This document shows positions 39,429 to 49,903 of a stretch of DNA of 64,000 nt, piece after piece; position 1 is the stretch's first letter, and every line of letters begins with the position of its first letter. The stretch comes from Trypanosoma brucei gambiense DAL972 (Eukaryota; Euglenozoa; Kinetoplastea; Trypanosomatida; Trypanosomatidae), in the NCBI RefSeq assembly GCF_000210295.1, contig NC_026742.1, forward strand, positions 1,426,001 through 1,490,000. Reading direction: 5' to 3'. A program made the position numbers and the translations under genes. The notes beneath the pieces were generated by a model. It saw only the letters and a list, made by a program, of their open reading frames with translations. It did no database searches and was not told where the DNA came from.

Positions 39429-39819
39429 TGTTTGAGTGGGTGGAGTAGGGTTTGAGTCATGTTTTTTTTCCTGTTCTCCTTTATCACACGCGGGTGCAGC
39501 GTCTGGCGCAGCGGCTTCAAAAATCACCCCCGCTTCTTTTTTCCTGTTCCCCCTTTGGAACCCAGTGTGGTTCGAGGAGTGCCGTATGGGGTATCTTCTG
39601 CAGTTGTCGCTTGTCTTTGTTGATATTTACCCATCACATTCATTATCTTTCTATTTTCTCGACCTCCTTTTGTACTTTGTTCAATATCTTCTTCGACATC
39701 AGCCAGAACCCCTGTTCACCTGCAAGGAGAGGAAAGAGTGCGAAAACACTCAGCGGGGTGGCGAAGAGGTGGGGAACGTGGGCGGAAGGGGAATTAACTC
39801 GTTACGTGCCTGGTTGTGT
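39429..39819. other. Intergenic; long pyrimidine tract of the SFI1-like gene
   Basis: The reading frame of the next gene is open through this stretch but starts from a GTG (39436) or an ATG (39585) that lies before the splice acceptor. It is therefore read as non-coding. Confidence 0.55.
39701..39702 (+). promoter_or_regulatory. Probable trans-splice acceptor AG deciding the SFI1-like start
   Basis: A long T/C tract (39606-39698) ends in CATCAG. The first ATG after it is at 39820. Confidence 0.6.
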
Positions 39820-41592
39820 ATGGATGCTGATCTTAACGGTTTGCGGAAACGCCTAGTTGAGGCACATGAACGCGTTGGTAGGATGACTTTCCTGATGCTG
39901 CGCGCTGTGTTACAACACATCGCACAGCGTCGTCCTCGGGCAGCAGTTTCTAGTGTCAACGGCCTCAACACCTCTGCGGAGTTGTCTCGCGTTAAATCCT
40001 CCGCAACGCGTGACAATAACAGTAGAGGACATACTGCAGAACCTGCTACCAAGAGAGGCCGTGCAGTCGCAGTTGACCAAGCGAAACTGAGTCGAGACTT
40101 CTACCGTGCGGCACTGGAGGCGGCCCGGCAGCGTGCGGTGGAGGAACATCAGGGTGCGAGTACTGCTATGAGTGATGGACAGGAGGGGGATGAATATACC
40201 CCTTCGGTCGCCTTGCTTTTGTTGCAGACGGCAAGGGAGCGCGCCATTAAACTTGCGGTGTTTCTTCGTTTTCGTTTAGCTGCTGTCCGTGGACAGCAAT
40301 TGAACGAAGAGTGTGAGCTTCGCTTCTCGTATTATTTGTTACGCCGAGTCGTGCGTGCATGGAACACATATACGCTTGGCTCTTTCTACAGAAGACGTCA
40401 GATGATCACTTACGTGGTGGGTCATTGGTGTGCCGTTACTTGGCGTAACCGTCGAATGAGAGAACACCTACAGATCTTCCGTGATGGTCTTTTAGTGCGC
40501 CGACAGGCCTTCAATTTTATTTTGTTGCGGAGGTTGCGGCGATACTTCGTGCAGTGGCTTCAACGGCTCGAAACGCGTCGGGTCATACGCGATCTAGAGG
40601 AGCGAGCCGCTGATATGCGCAGGAAGCACACATTTGTGACTGTTGCATATCCCAATGGGCGTCCAAGTGCTTTCGTTGTGAAAAACCGTGTGTTTGCTCA
40701 CTGGAAAAACAAGACGGAGTACCGGTTGGATGGCAAACTGGCAGAGTTAATCTCCAATAAATCGTTGATGAAACGGGCGTGGAGTAATTTTGTTCGTCGA
40801 TACAATGCGCTGGTGAACATTGACTTGGGTGCCCCCTGCCTGCCAAGGGAACAACAGTTGTTGGTTGTGCACGTAGAGCCGCAGGTAGCAAGGCTCATGT
40901 TACTCAAAATTCAATGTGCACGGCAAATAGCGCGGGAATGCCTGAAGCGATTCGTCTTTTCGAAGTGGCGTTCCCTATACGCCAGGAGGGTAGCCGATAG
41001 TTTTTTTGTTTACCAACGACGCCTAGGTGCGATGAAGATGTGGTTGGAGGCGTTGAGACGCAGACGATTGGATACGTTTGTAATGGTAGAGTGCTGGAGA
41101 CAGTGGCGGCACCGCTTCCTCTGCCGTGTGCGCTCCGTTCATGCGGACTATTGGCGGCGTTGCCGTTATATGCGGCGTCCGTTCGTGTTTTGGCGATGTT
41201 CTGCAGCCGCAATTCGTTTCCACCATCTTCACATAAGACGGTGGTGTATGCAACACTGGTGGCAGCGGGTGGCGCGACGTGTTATTCACCGGAGGATGTG
41301 CGCCTCCACGGAGAGACGAATATTTATGTTTTGGCGCAGCAAGGCGGCAGTTGTGAAGAGTAATCGCATGATGTTGTGCGTTGCAGATTCGCTCCGCGAG
41401 TTGGTGGTTTTGCTTGGTTGCTTTCGCCGCTGGCGCCAGCGTCATGAGGATAGCCGCCGTGTGCACCTTTCCGAAAGTATTTTATCTGAGCTTCGGCGAG
41501 AGAAACAACGAGCCTCTCTGTTCAACCGCTGGAAGCGTCTAACATTTTGGCCGCGGCCTGCTGTTGGATTCGGTGGCGAGTTGGTCGATTGA
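39820..41592 (+). CDS. SFI1-like, centrin-binding-repeat candidate
   Basis: 590 residues from the ATG at 39820 (MDADLNGLRKRL), the first after the acceptor at 39702. From about residue 140 on, the protein is extremely rich in Arg and Trp and nearly all helical. Repeats end in F-x-x-W, for example RRVVRAWNTY, YFVQWLQRLETRR, RVFAHWKNK, RFVFSKWRSLYARR, WRQWRHRFL, RPFVFWRCSA, IFMFWRSKAAV, CFRRWRQRH and SLFNRWKRL. This is the SFI1 pattern: about 23-33 residue helical units with a C-terminal hydrophobic-x-x-W, each able to hold a centrin. SFI1 builds the centrosome/basal-body half-bridge in other eukaryotes. A basal-body or bilobe role in the trypanosome, both centrin-rich, is inferred. Confidence 0.72.
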   Translation: MDADLNGLRKRLVEAHERVGRMTFLMLRAVLQHIAQRRPRAAVSSVNGLNTSAELSRVKSSATRDNNSRGHTAEPATKRGRAVAVDQAKLSRDFYRAALEAARQRAVEEHQGASTAMSDGQEGDEYTPSVALLLLQTARERAIKLAVFLRFRLAAVRGQQLNEECELRFSYYLLRRVVRAWNTYTLGSFYRRRQMITYVVGHWCAVTWRNRRMREHLQIFRDGLLVRRQAFNFILLRRLRRYFVQWLQRLETRRVIRDLEERAADMRRKHTFVTVAYPNGRPSAFVVKNRVFAHWKNKTEYRLDGKLAELISNKSLMKRAWSNFVRRYNALVNIDLGAPCLPREQQLLVVHVEPQVARLMLLKIQCARQIARECLKRFVFSKWRSLYARRVADSFFVYQRRLGAMKMWLEALRRRRLDTFVMVECWRQWRHRFLCRVRSVHADYWRRCRYMRRPFVFWRCSAAAIRFHHLHIRRWCMQHWWQRVARRVIHRRMCASTERRIFMFWRSKAAVVKSNRMMLCVADSLRELVVLLGCFRRWRQRHEDSRRVHLSESILSELRREKQRASLFNRWKRLTFWPRPAVGFGGELVD

Positions 41593-42339
41593 CTGATATT
41601 GGTGGGGTGTGCAGGTTTGCGTTTTTCCATGCGCTCCCCCACTCCATGCAGTCACTTGTGTCAATGAATCTGGTACATATATTTGAGAGTATCCCACATC
41701 GGATATATTGTTGGGCTTGGCTGGGGACCCTGGTGCAGGAGTGTTTTCATGTGTATGTGTGTGTACACTCGAGCACTTTTCAGGGGAGTGTTAGCGCAGC
41801 GCGTGACCTTGAGTCCGCAAAGTTTCGTCATTTTGTCGACAGGCGTGCTCGCGTATTTCTCCACATTTTTTTTGTTCTTCCCTTGTCGCACGGGCGGTTT
41901 TCTTTACCTTGTGTAGTGTGCACTCTTTGTACTTTTTACTGCTTGTGTCTTTGTTACCACATCCTTTCTCCGAGTTTGTTTTGCCGCCCTGTTCAGCTGG
42001 AGATCTTTTAGTGAGCATAAAACTACACAAAAGTACTAACACGAAGGAGGTAGGTCATACATCCGCAAACGTAACCGTACCCCGAGATATCAGATTCCTA
42101 AAAAGTAAAGGAAAACAGGAAAAAAAAGGTATTAAAACAAACAAGCCATTAAGTTGCCCTCTTCGTGTTAGGTATCTGACAAGAAGTTAGGTATTCATTC
42201 CCGTATTTGTTGTTGTTGGGGAGTGTTGACGGGTACATCAGGCACTGGTACGCCTTGAGAGGGGAAAGTTGAAGGTGACTGAAAAATAAGGAAACAACCC
42301 AATAGAACGTTATTTGTTTAAAACAGTAAACCGAAGGAT
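41593..42339. other. Intergenic spacer
   Basis: About 750 bases. The first 400 are T-rich with several pyrimidine tracts and AGs that could serve the next gene. The rest is A-rich. No gene seen. Confidence 0.5.
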
Positions 42340-43656
42340 ATGGCTGACGTTAGCGCCGATTCGGATGCTCAAGTGGAGTTGGAACGTCTGAATGACGTCA
42401 TTGACAAGTACACATGCCAGGTTGAGCACATCGACAACCTGTTGCAGGAACTCGAAGAAGAAAACAACAGTGATAGCGTCTCACGCCAGATTGCCGAGTA
42501 CCAGTCCGCACTTGAGAGCCATCCAGAGAACATTCCCGCCGAAGACGCTCTCGAGGTCATCACGCGACTGGAGAACACGCTGAAAATTGTTCAGCGGCGC
42601 AACCATCTTCTTGAGAAGGAGAATGGAACGCAGAACCGACTGCTGGAGGAGCGGTCCAACGTTCTGCTCAACGCAACGAAGACGTTTGATCACATCGTGG
42701 ACGTAACTGGATGGCATGACAAGTTCCTTTTTGATGCTGAGGACCTGCGGAGCAAAGTAGCAGATATAAGAGAGATGTCCAACATCGAAGCTGTTGTGCA
42801 GAAGGAACTGCGTGTTGCACAGGGGATTATAAAGAAAAAGGAAGCGGCACTCCGTCAACTGGAGGAGCTTGTGGAACAGGGTAAGGAACAGGAGGCTGTA
42901 CTGAACAATGTGTACAACGACATTCGTGTGAAGGAACGTGACTGCTCGGAAGTGGAGATGCAGCTTGTACGACTACGAAAGAGTGTTGCCAAAACTGACG
43001 AGGCTCTGGCAGTATTTGATCTGCACAATCAGAACGCTTCTTTGGCGTATATGGAGAGTGACAGGGACTACCTCAGGGATTCTGTTGCTGAGATGAAATC
43101 AACAACACGCAGGCAAGACAACGTTATTAAGGCGCAGCTGACTCGCCAGCAACAGTTGCAGACGCGACTTGATGTAATTATGAAGTCCCTTCGAGAGATG
43201 AAGCTCGACAAAAAGTACGAGCGCAACATACCCAAGTCAGCGCTGGTGCCTTCTGCTTCCCGTGAGGAACCTGAAGATGTGTCTAAGATATTGCCTGAGA
43301 GCGAGTGTATTCCAGTCCCCACCTACCGTTTGCTCCACAAGAACAATGAGATGCTGCGCGTCATAGTGATGCGGAAGAATATGCTTGTGCTGGAGAAGAA
43401 CGCAGTGATTGAGGCACTTGAGGCTGGGCTTGCCAAATATGGCTCGGCGTTGATAACCACATACAAGGAGCAGCAGGATTTGAGACAGAACAAGGACATG
43501 GAATTGATTGAGCTTATGGACGATCTCCAACAGCAGCATTCCAACTACCTTGAGAAGCTGGAGGAGTTGCGCCTTCAGAACGCAGCCCTAAAAAAGAAAA
43601 TGTATCGCTCGACGCGGCAGCACGCGCCGTTGAAGGGAACCCGCCCAATGCGATAA
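42340..43656 (+). CDS. Coiled-coil protein, probably cytoskeletal or flagellar
   Basis: 438 residues, ATG at 42340. It is almost entirely predicted coiled coil: heptads run from about 8-60, 85-140, 150-290 and 330-420 (for example ELERLNDVIDKYTCQVEHID and NYLEKLEELRLQNAALKKKM). Breaks are around 63-70 and 300-325 (the KSALVPSASREEPEDV stretch). A basic tail ends the protein. No motor, enzyme or membrane segment is present. The shape resembles CCDC-type axonemal or basal-body proteins, but no specific family signature is recognised. It lies directly after the SFI1-like gene in the same transcription unit, which alone does not imply shared function in trypanosomes. Confidence 0.8.
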   Translation: MADVSADSDAQVELERLNDVIDKYTCQVEHIDNLLQELEEENNSDSVSRQIAEYQSALESHPENIPAEDALEVITRLENTLKIVQRRNHLLEKENGTQNRLLEERSNVLLNATKTFDHIVDVTGWHDKFLFDAEDLRSKVADIREMSNIEAVVQKELRVAQGIIKKKEAALRQLEELVEQGKEQEAVLNNVYNDIRVKERDCSEVEMQLVRLRKSVAKTDEALAVFDLHNQNASLAYMESDRDYLRDSVAEMKSTTRRQDNVIKAQLTRQQQLQTRLDVIMKSLREMKLDKKYERNIPKSALVPSASREEPEDVSKILPESECIPVPTYRLLHKNNEMLRVIVMRKNMLVLEKNAVIEALEAGLAKYGSALITTYKEQQDLRQNKDMELIELMDDLQQQHSNYLEKLEELRLQNAALKKKMYRSTRQHAPLKGTRPMR

Positions 43657-44890
43657 GAAACATTTTAAGTTTTTTTTTTTTACGAATACTGAAGCATATA
43701 AATAAGGAGGCAAGCGATCGACGGCGAAGGAGAGCGAAGGTGAAGCGTCGTGTTGAACGAAGGGAACAAGGTAGGTAGGGTGAGTGAGGATTATGGATAA
43801 GGGAGAGAGAGTTGTTGGGAAGTGTGTACACGTATTTTTAAGGCGTGAGGAAAATGCGAGTTGCGAGCTCCCCTGTCTTTTCGTTTTCGCATTACAGCGC
43901 TGTAATACCGATTTTTTGAACAAGGTGGGTAAAAAGAAAAGTAAACCGTTTTTGTGTGTGTACTTGTGCACATATATATATATCTGTAGGCTTGCGGATG
44001 TGAAAAGGTGAGGGAAAAAGCCTATCTCAGTTTGGTCACGTGCAGTCAAACGTCACAAATATAATAGTGAAGTTACGGAACATGGCGGTCTGTAGTGCGT
44101 GTAAGAAAAGGGTAATTGATGGGGTCGGGGGAGGGGATCGCCTGCAATGCTAAGCGTTTTTTTCCTCGTCCCTCTTTTGGAGGTGTCAATAGTGGGACAA
44201 GAAATTTGGTCGTGTGTACCATTTCAAGGACACACACACAGACACCTCTTCTTATGCACTTTTCTTGTATCCACGAGGGGTGAGCGGTGCCGTTTTTCCT
44301 TTGTTCCCTTCCCTCTTATGTATTTTCTTCATTTGTTCATGTATCTCTAGGTGATTCGTATTTCTTACCATTTTTTTTCTCCTTCCCCACTAGATGCATC
44401 GCTGAACGCAGCCGCAGCATCTCTCCCCATCTTCAACTGCAAGAGTTCTCCCTTACCTCCCTGAATATCCTATGGGTTTCACGGCGCCTCCCTTCATAAA
44501 TAGGGCAGAAACACATGTGAGTTTTCTGTTTGTCACTTAGTTCGTATGGGAAAACCTGGTGGGCATTGAGTGTCTGATAGGGGAGGAGAGGAAGGGAAAA
44601 GAAGTTTTCCACTGCTATTCGCTCATGGAACCAAACCATGTGTTGTTGATGTCTCTCCTTTTTCCCCCTCTGATATTTCTTTGTTTTTTCCCTCCCCTCT
44701 CTTATTTTCTCAATGTTTCATTTTTTCTCTTTCTTTTCCCGCTGTGCATCTTTCTGTCTTCCAAAAAAAAAAAAACGGTGCCAATTCGTTAACACCATGT
44801 GGAGTAGTTGCCCAGTTCAGTAGCTGATAATTAGGTTTGTGTCAGCGTGTGTGTGTGTGTTTGGGTCTGCAGAGGCAGCATCCACTTGCG
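43657..44890. other. Intergenic, 1.2 kb
   Basis: It contains a short TA repeat around 43970-43984, long T/C tracts (44640-44760), an A13 run at 44764-44776 and a GT-rich stretch at 44848-44862. The pyrimidine tract with nearby AGs suits the acceptor of the next gene. No supported gene; short frames here are translated T/C tracts. Confidence 0.55.
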
Positions 44891-45868
44891 ATGTGGCTTT
44901 TCACACGAAGTAATGACACTAGCGCTGAAGCGGGAATAATTTCATCACTTCCAAATGCGGCTGATGCGCACACTGTGGCGCAAAAGAATATGAAAACTGA
45001 AGGCCATGAGGATCACGCCGTGTCCACGTCGTTGATTGACCGCTCCAAAATAAATCAGTTAGCCGTGACTAAAGGTGATGGACGTGTTTCGTTTTTTGAT
45101 ACGGACTCGATTGATTGCATCGTAAAACACTACGACAAGGAAATGACTGTCGCTGACCAGAAGATAAAGCAAAAACAACAAAAGAAAGAAAGGAAAATGC
45201 TGAATCTTTATGATTACGAGGGTGACCGACGTTACAACCAGTGGCTTGCGGACCAGGAGCGTGTTCGTGAGAACCTAAAGCTGCACTGGTTGGATTTCGC
45301 GATTGACAGACCAATGCTTTGTTTTAAGTATTTAACTCGCGTGGGAACGACGGCCGGTCTCTTCTACGGCTTAGGGCGCTCCGTTTTCCTTTATCGAACA
45401 ATGGACAAGATGTACGCCAAGCTCCACGGTGTTAGCTTTTCAAATATTGCTCTGTACGAGGTAAGTCTTGCTGTTATCAAGGGAACTGTTGTGTCAGCGG
45501 CAGGGGTTGTGGGTGTCGTTGTCGGTGAATCTGCAACGAATATAGCGACTACAGTTATTACTGGCGATATTTCTGCTCCGGAGAGGACATGGGTGAATGT
45601 GTGCGTGTGCGGAACATCGTGCGGTCTTTTTAGTGGAGCGGCATTTGCAGCACTTCACGCATCCACACTGACATCGTGGGGGATGGCAGCCGCTGCAACT
45701 GCCATGACTGTCACTGGTTCCATTGGTGGCTTTGGTTTGGGATTCTACTCATATAAACCGTACGCAGCAACCCGGGAAAAGCGTATAAATGACCCGTACT
45801 GGCGACCATGGTACCAGAGGCGCATCGCCGACAGCGGTGGTGCGTACATGCGTGGAAGGTACTCGTGA
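44891..45868 (+). CDS. Glycine-rich multi-pass membrane protein, possibly Tim17/22-like
   Basis: 325 residues from the ATG at 44891 (MWLFTRSNDTS); the frame upstream has only a TTG. Residues 1-140 are hydrophilic with a basic coiled-coil-like stretch (KIKQKQQKKERKM). From about 150 on there are three to four Gly/Ala-rich hydrophobic segments: TRVGTTAGLFYGLGRSVF, VVSAAGVVGVVVGESATNIA, CGTSCGLFSGAAFAALHAS and MTVTGSIGGFGLGFYSY. The GxxxG spacing and helix lengths resemble the Tim17/Tim22/Tim23 family, but I cannot match its PRAT motif with confidence. The C-terminus is basic with many aromatics (DPYWRPWYQRR). A mitochondrial inner-membrane location is inferred. Function unknown. Confidence 0.7.
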   Translation: MWLFTRSNDTSAEAGIISSLPNAADAHTVAQKNMKTEGHEDHAVSTSLIDRSKINQLAVTKGDGRVSFFDTDSIDCIVKHYDKEMTVADQKIKQKQQKKERKMLNLYDYEGDRRYNQWLADQERVRENLKLHWLDFAIDRPMLCFKYLTRVGTTAGLFYGLGRSVFLYRTMDKMYAKLHGVSFSNIALYEVSLAVIKGTVVSAAGVVGVVVGESATNIATTVITGDISAPERTWVNVCVCGTSCGLFSGAAFAALHASTLTSWGMAAAATAMTVTGSIGGFGLGFYSYKPYAATREKRINDPYWRPWYQRRIADSGGAYMRGRYS

Positions 45869-45927
45869 GGAAAGTTTATTGGTATTGCGTGTACGATACT
45901 AACGAACAAGAAACTTTTCTCTTTTGC

Positions 45928-46506
45928 TCTGCAAACGGTTGGATGTTATTCTTTGCCACCCCTTTCCTAAGTGGTGCCATCACTATGCGCATTTCAAGCT
46001 TTCACTTACACCTTCAAAAAAATTTTCCTCTCTCCTCCCCGACCCTACAGTTGAAAAGAAAGTAAATTATAATACTATCAATGTCTGCTCAAGCCCATAC
46101 ATACCTCTGTGATGCGTGGAACCGCGATAAGGTGATGGCCATCGTCCAGTTTCTTCCGATGGCCCTTGAGGGTCCTGCAAGGACTGCCGGGTGCGAATCT
46201 CTTGCACTGTCACTCGGCAACCTTGCGAGGATGGGTGATGCGTATCGTGCCGTCACTCGTCTTTCCCTTCTGGCAAATGCACTGTCAAAACCAACATTAA
46301 CTTCCCTCTCCAAACCCACTGGTGATATGGTCGCGTCGCGGATTGATCAATTGTCACACCTGTTCCACATTGGTTTCTGCCTGAATGAAAATACTGCTGT
46401 ACTTGCGGGTCATGGTGTTTTCCCCAAAAGTCTTCACCGCCTCAGTGGAGTTGCCGTGCTGTGTTGGATGTACACGCTGGTGCTCGGCATTGTTCGACAA
46501 TTGTAC
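45928..46506 (+). repeat. GIM5 duplication, block 1, copy 1
   Basis: It matches 49325-49903 (offset 3397) with only a few base changes. It covers the 5' flank, the acceptor and codons 1-142. Confidence 0.9.
46049..46050 (+). promoter_or_regulatory. Probable trans-splice acceptor AG, GIM5 copy 1
   Basis: The tract TTTTCCTCTCTCCTCCCCGA ends in CCCTACAG, giving a 30-base 5' UTR. It is conserved exactly at 49446-49447 in copy 2. Confidence 0.7.
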
Positions 46507-46812
46507 CTATTTGTGAAGCTCAGGCCGCGGCAGGCGTCCCGTGGCGCTGGAGCTGGTGACGATAAGAAAGTCCCAGCTTACACATACCTCGAATTGAAAC
46601 GGGCGTTTGTAAATTTATTGAAGTTGGTGTGCTACTTCCTGTTCGCCTTGACATGCCTCCCTGAAGGCAAACCGCAGCTTTTGGCTAATGCCAGCGGACC
46701 TCTTGTGCCTTTGCATGTGATGGTGAAGGCGCTGTCACCCAATCCGCTACATGCCAGCAATACTGTGCGCGGGTTGTTGGGTTTGATTGCGTCTGTGTGT
46801 GAATTCTATTGA
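46081..46812 (+). CDS. GIM5A: Glycosomal integral membrane protein GIM5 (PEX11 family), copy 1
   Basis: 243 residues, ATG at 46081. The sequence is GIM5, a PEX11-related glycosomal membrane protein unique to trypanosomes. It has a helical N-terminal half (1-120), a first hydrophobic segment at about 123-145 (VAVLCWMYTLVLGIVRQLYL), a linker (143-177), a second segment at 178-193 (LLKLVCYFLFALTCLP) and a PEX11-like C-terminus (VRGLLGLIASVCEF, 229-242). Both termini are expected in the cytosol. GIM5 is known to be needed for glycosome number and cell integrity. A near-identical copy lies 3.4 kb downstream, differing mainly in the linker. Which copy carries the A and which the B name is from memory of gene order and not certain. 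Confidence 0.93.
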   Translation: MSAQAHTYLCDAWNRDKVMAIVQFLPMALEGPARTAGCESLALSLGNLARMGDAYRAVTRLSLLANALSKPTLTSLSKPTGDMVASRIDQLSHLFHIGFCLNENTAVLAGHGVFPKSLHRLSGVAVLCWMYTLVLGIVRQLYLFVKLRPRQASRGAGAGDDKKVPAYTYLELKRAFVNLLKLVCYFLFALTCLPEGKPQLLANASGPLVPLHVMVKALSPNPLHASNTVRGLLGLIASVCEFY

Positions 46813-46833
46813 AAAGGACCGTCATATTATCAT
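46613..46833 (+). repeat. GIM5 duplication, block 2, copy 1
   Basis: It matches 50004-50224 (offset 3391) and covers the second membrane segment, the C-terminus and about 20 bases of 3' flank. Confidence 0.9.
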
Positions 46834-48023
46834 TATTATTATTATATATTTTTTTGGTAGGGGGATGAGGAAAGGAAGGGGAGGAGAGTCTTATTGCATT
46901 TCTTTTTCTCGGTGTTTCTCGCTTTTTTTTTCTCTTTCTCCTTACTCTAACGCATGAACTGTCGTTGATTCGTTTCACGGCGTAATGGTTATCGAGGCTG
47001 CATGGCGAGAGCTTTGGTCATATGTGAGCGGCAGGGGCATTGATGGGGAAGTTGGTGGAGAAAAAGGGAGGGAGTTGTAAAAAGAGGAGAATGGAAAACG
47101 AGAAAGCAGATTAATAGCACATAAACTACAAGGGGAAAGGTTAAGATAGAGGAATCAAGAAGGAGTGATGTAAGCACAGACAACAACAGGGAGTGAAAGA
47201 GAGGCGAAAGGAGTTTTATATGTTTTTGTGGCTAACCGCAGGCGATGGGTTAACTCTCCCTCGAAGGTAACGCAGCCCATCTGTGCTTTGCGGAAGGATA
47301 CGGCAGCTGACCGTAACTTTTTTGATCTTTTTTTTAATTTGTCTTTTTTCTTTTGCGTGAATAAGCTATTATGAGGAAATCTAAAAGTAAAAAATACTGT
47401 AAAATGTGCCACCCCTTGGTGAATTAATTTAGGGAGTAATCTACCTGTTTTTCTCTTTGTTTCAGCACCACTTCTCTATTTCCTTCCACTCTTTATCAGA
47501 TGCATGAAATAACACCAGAGAAAAACTTTAAAAAAAACCAAAAGAGAGAGAGGTTGGGCTATCCACAGATTTCTCTATGGATTTATGCGTTACCATCGAC
47601 GAAGCCGCTTTTGTCCTGACGTGTGTGTGTGTGTGTGTGCAGAGTTAAATAATGGCGAATGTCAGCAGTTACGTGGTTGCGCATTGTGCAGCGAGTGTAT
47701 TTCCAGTGGAGAAAAGGAGGACGGAAGAAACGCTGGAAACGGGAGATCGTATGAATTGTTGTAGCAGTGAGAGCGCAACGCATGGAAGTTTTTTTTCCCT
47801 TGCGTCTTCTCTTTGCCAATGTTAACATTCTTTTCATTTATTTTCTAGTTCCTTCTCCTCGACTCCTTCAAAATTGAAGGGACTCCCGAATCATTTCCCT
47901 TCTTTCGGCAAGGAAAAGCGAAGGCAAGGGGTGGAAAGGGATGGGGGACAAAGAGGACTGTTGCGGTATTTCAACGGTGACGCGTAGCGGGCGTGGTGTG
48001 ACCACTTGGAAAAAACAAACCAT

Positions 48024-48063
<40 letters not shown>

Positions 48064-49324
48064 TGTTGTGAAATAGGTATTACCTTTTGTTTCATTTATT
48101 CATTTAATATTCATGTCGACGTGCTTTGGTTGAACGGGTCACTTCCCGGCATATGATAAACTATGGAGGGTGTTGAGCGTTTGGACACGGGAGCCTGTTA
48201 CATTTTGTAGCAGTTTCATTGTTAGGTATTGAAGAATGTTGTTAATTTTCACATTCTCTGATTTCAATGTTCATATCCGATGGGTTGTTGTTCCTGAGCG
48301 TTTTTATTTTGGCGAATGTGGAAGGGCTTCATATCCATGATCGCATTGATTGTTCTGTGAGGTGAGAGGGGAGGACGAGAATGTGTGTAGGTATTTTATT
48401 GGGACGTTTGAATTAGTCAACTGGAACTTGCCATGGGTTAGATAAACATTAACTGGGATTATGTCGTACAATGCGATGATCGCCATTTCCTAACGTGTTC
48501 GAGGTTCGTGGGTTAAACCACTGGCTGTGATGATATGATCATGTATGCTTTTTAAAATTTTCGAATACATGTTACTCAACACTCATTCTTACGTTTGTTG
48601 CCGTGAATCACACCGTCACGCGGCCTGCACACGGATTTTAACACCTGAGGGAAGAAAGGAGAGGGGTGTGTGTGTGTGTGTGTGGGATTCGTTTCCAATC
48701 GATACGTGTGTACAAGATGGTAGAAACGGTATTATTCACTTTCTATTCAAGTAACTCTTCCTGTTTCCTTTAAAGAAAAAAAAGTAATTTTAGTCACCCA
48801 GGTATCGGAAAATGGGAATGGCCTTTTTTTTTTTTGCCCCATTGCTTTGCAGAGGAGACGGCAGTTACTCTCCCAGTGCCATTGCAGTTAATTCATTATG
48901 CGTTGTTTCTACTGCGCTATTTTCGCCATTATTTTTATTATTACTTGTTCTGATGTGCTTCTGAAGGATCGCGGGTGCTTTTCACCTGTAACATTTTAGA
49001 ATTGGGATTCTTATGGAGTCTGTGCGGGCTGACTGCTGTTAGTGCAGGTGATGGGGAGACGCATGTGTGACTGAAACATGATTGAAGTTGTAGCCGTGAA
49101 ACCGGATTCAAAATGTAGAAGCGAGATTCAACTTGTGGTGAAATGAATTGACTGGTGCGTCTCAGAATACCAGGGGTCGTGGTTTGTTTGCGTTTTGGAG
49201 TCTACAGATTCCATTCCTTATCGATTCGGAGGGGGGTGTGTTCTTGATAATATGGAAGGTATTTGAGTGTCGTCAGAAGGAACATGTGCTTTACCTCATA
49301 TTCTTATCTTGAGTTACTGCTGCT
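46834..49324. other. Long GIM5 spacer with microsatellites
   Basis: About 2.5 kb without a supported gene. It holds a GT repeat (47621-47639), a TA repeat (48028-48061), a second GT repeat (about 48665-48683) and poly-T/A runs. The 3' UTR of GIM5 copy 1 must lie here. Short frames inside lack domains and codon bias. Nothing else recognised. Confidence 0.55.
48028..48061. repeat. (AT)17 microsatellite
   Basis: Thirty-four bases of perfect alternating A/T in the GIM5 spacer. Confidence 0.95.
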
Positions 49325-49903
49325 TCTGCAAACGGTTGGATGTTATTCTTTGCCACCCCTTTCCTAAGTGGTGCCATCACTATGCGCATTTCAAGCTTTC
49401 ACTTACACCTTCAAAAAAATTTTCCTCTCTCCTCCCCGACCCTACAGTTGAAAAGAAAGTAAATTATAATACTATCAATGTCTGCTCAAGCCCATACATA
49501 CCTCTGTGATGCGTGGAACCGCGATAAGGTGATGGCCATCGTCCAGTTTCTTCCGATGGCCCTTGAGGGTCCTGCAAGGACTGCCGGGTGCGAATCTCTT
49601 GCACTGTCACTCGGCAACCTTGCGAGGATGGGTGATGCGTATCGTGCCGTCACTCGTCTTTCCCTTCTGGCAAATGCACTGTCAAAACCAACATTAACTT
49701 CCCTCTCCAAACCCGCTGGTGATATGGTCGCGTCGCGGATTGATCAATTGTCACACCTGTTCCACATTGGTTTCTGCTTGAATGAAAATACTGCTGTACT
49801 TGCGGGTCATGGTGTTTTCCCCAAAAGTCTTCACCGCCTCAGTGGAGTTGCCGTGCTGTGTTGGATGTACACGCTGGTGCTCGGCATTGTTCGACAATTG
49901 TAC
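49325..49903 (+). repeat. GIM5 duplication, block 1, copy 2
   Basis: Partner of 45928-46506. Differences include the Thr80 to Ala codon and a silent change in the Cys-Leu codons near 100. Confidence 0.9.
49446..49447 (+). promoter_or_regulatory. Probable trans-splice acceptor AG, GIM5 copy 2
   Basis: Same tract and spacing as in copy 1 (30-base 5' UTR). Confidence 0.7.

Noticed and set aside
48028..48061. AT microsatellite as a replication origin or centromere element
   Set aside because: A 34-base AT repeat is ordinary in trypanosome spacers; no larger repeat array surrounds it.
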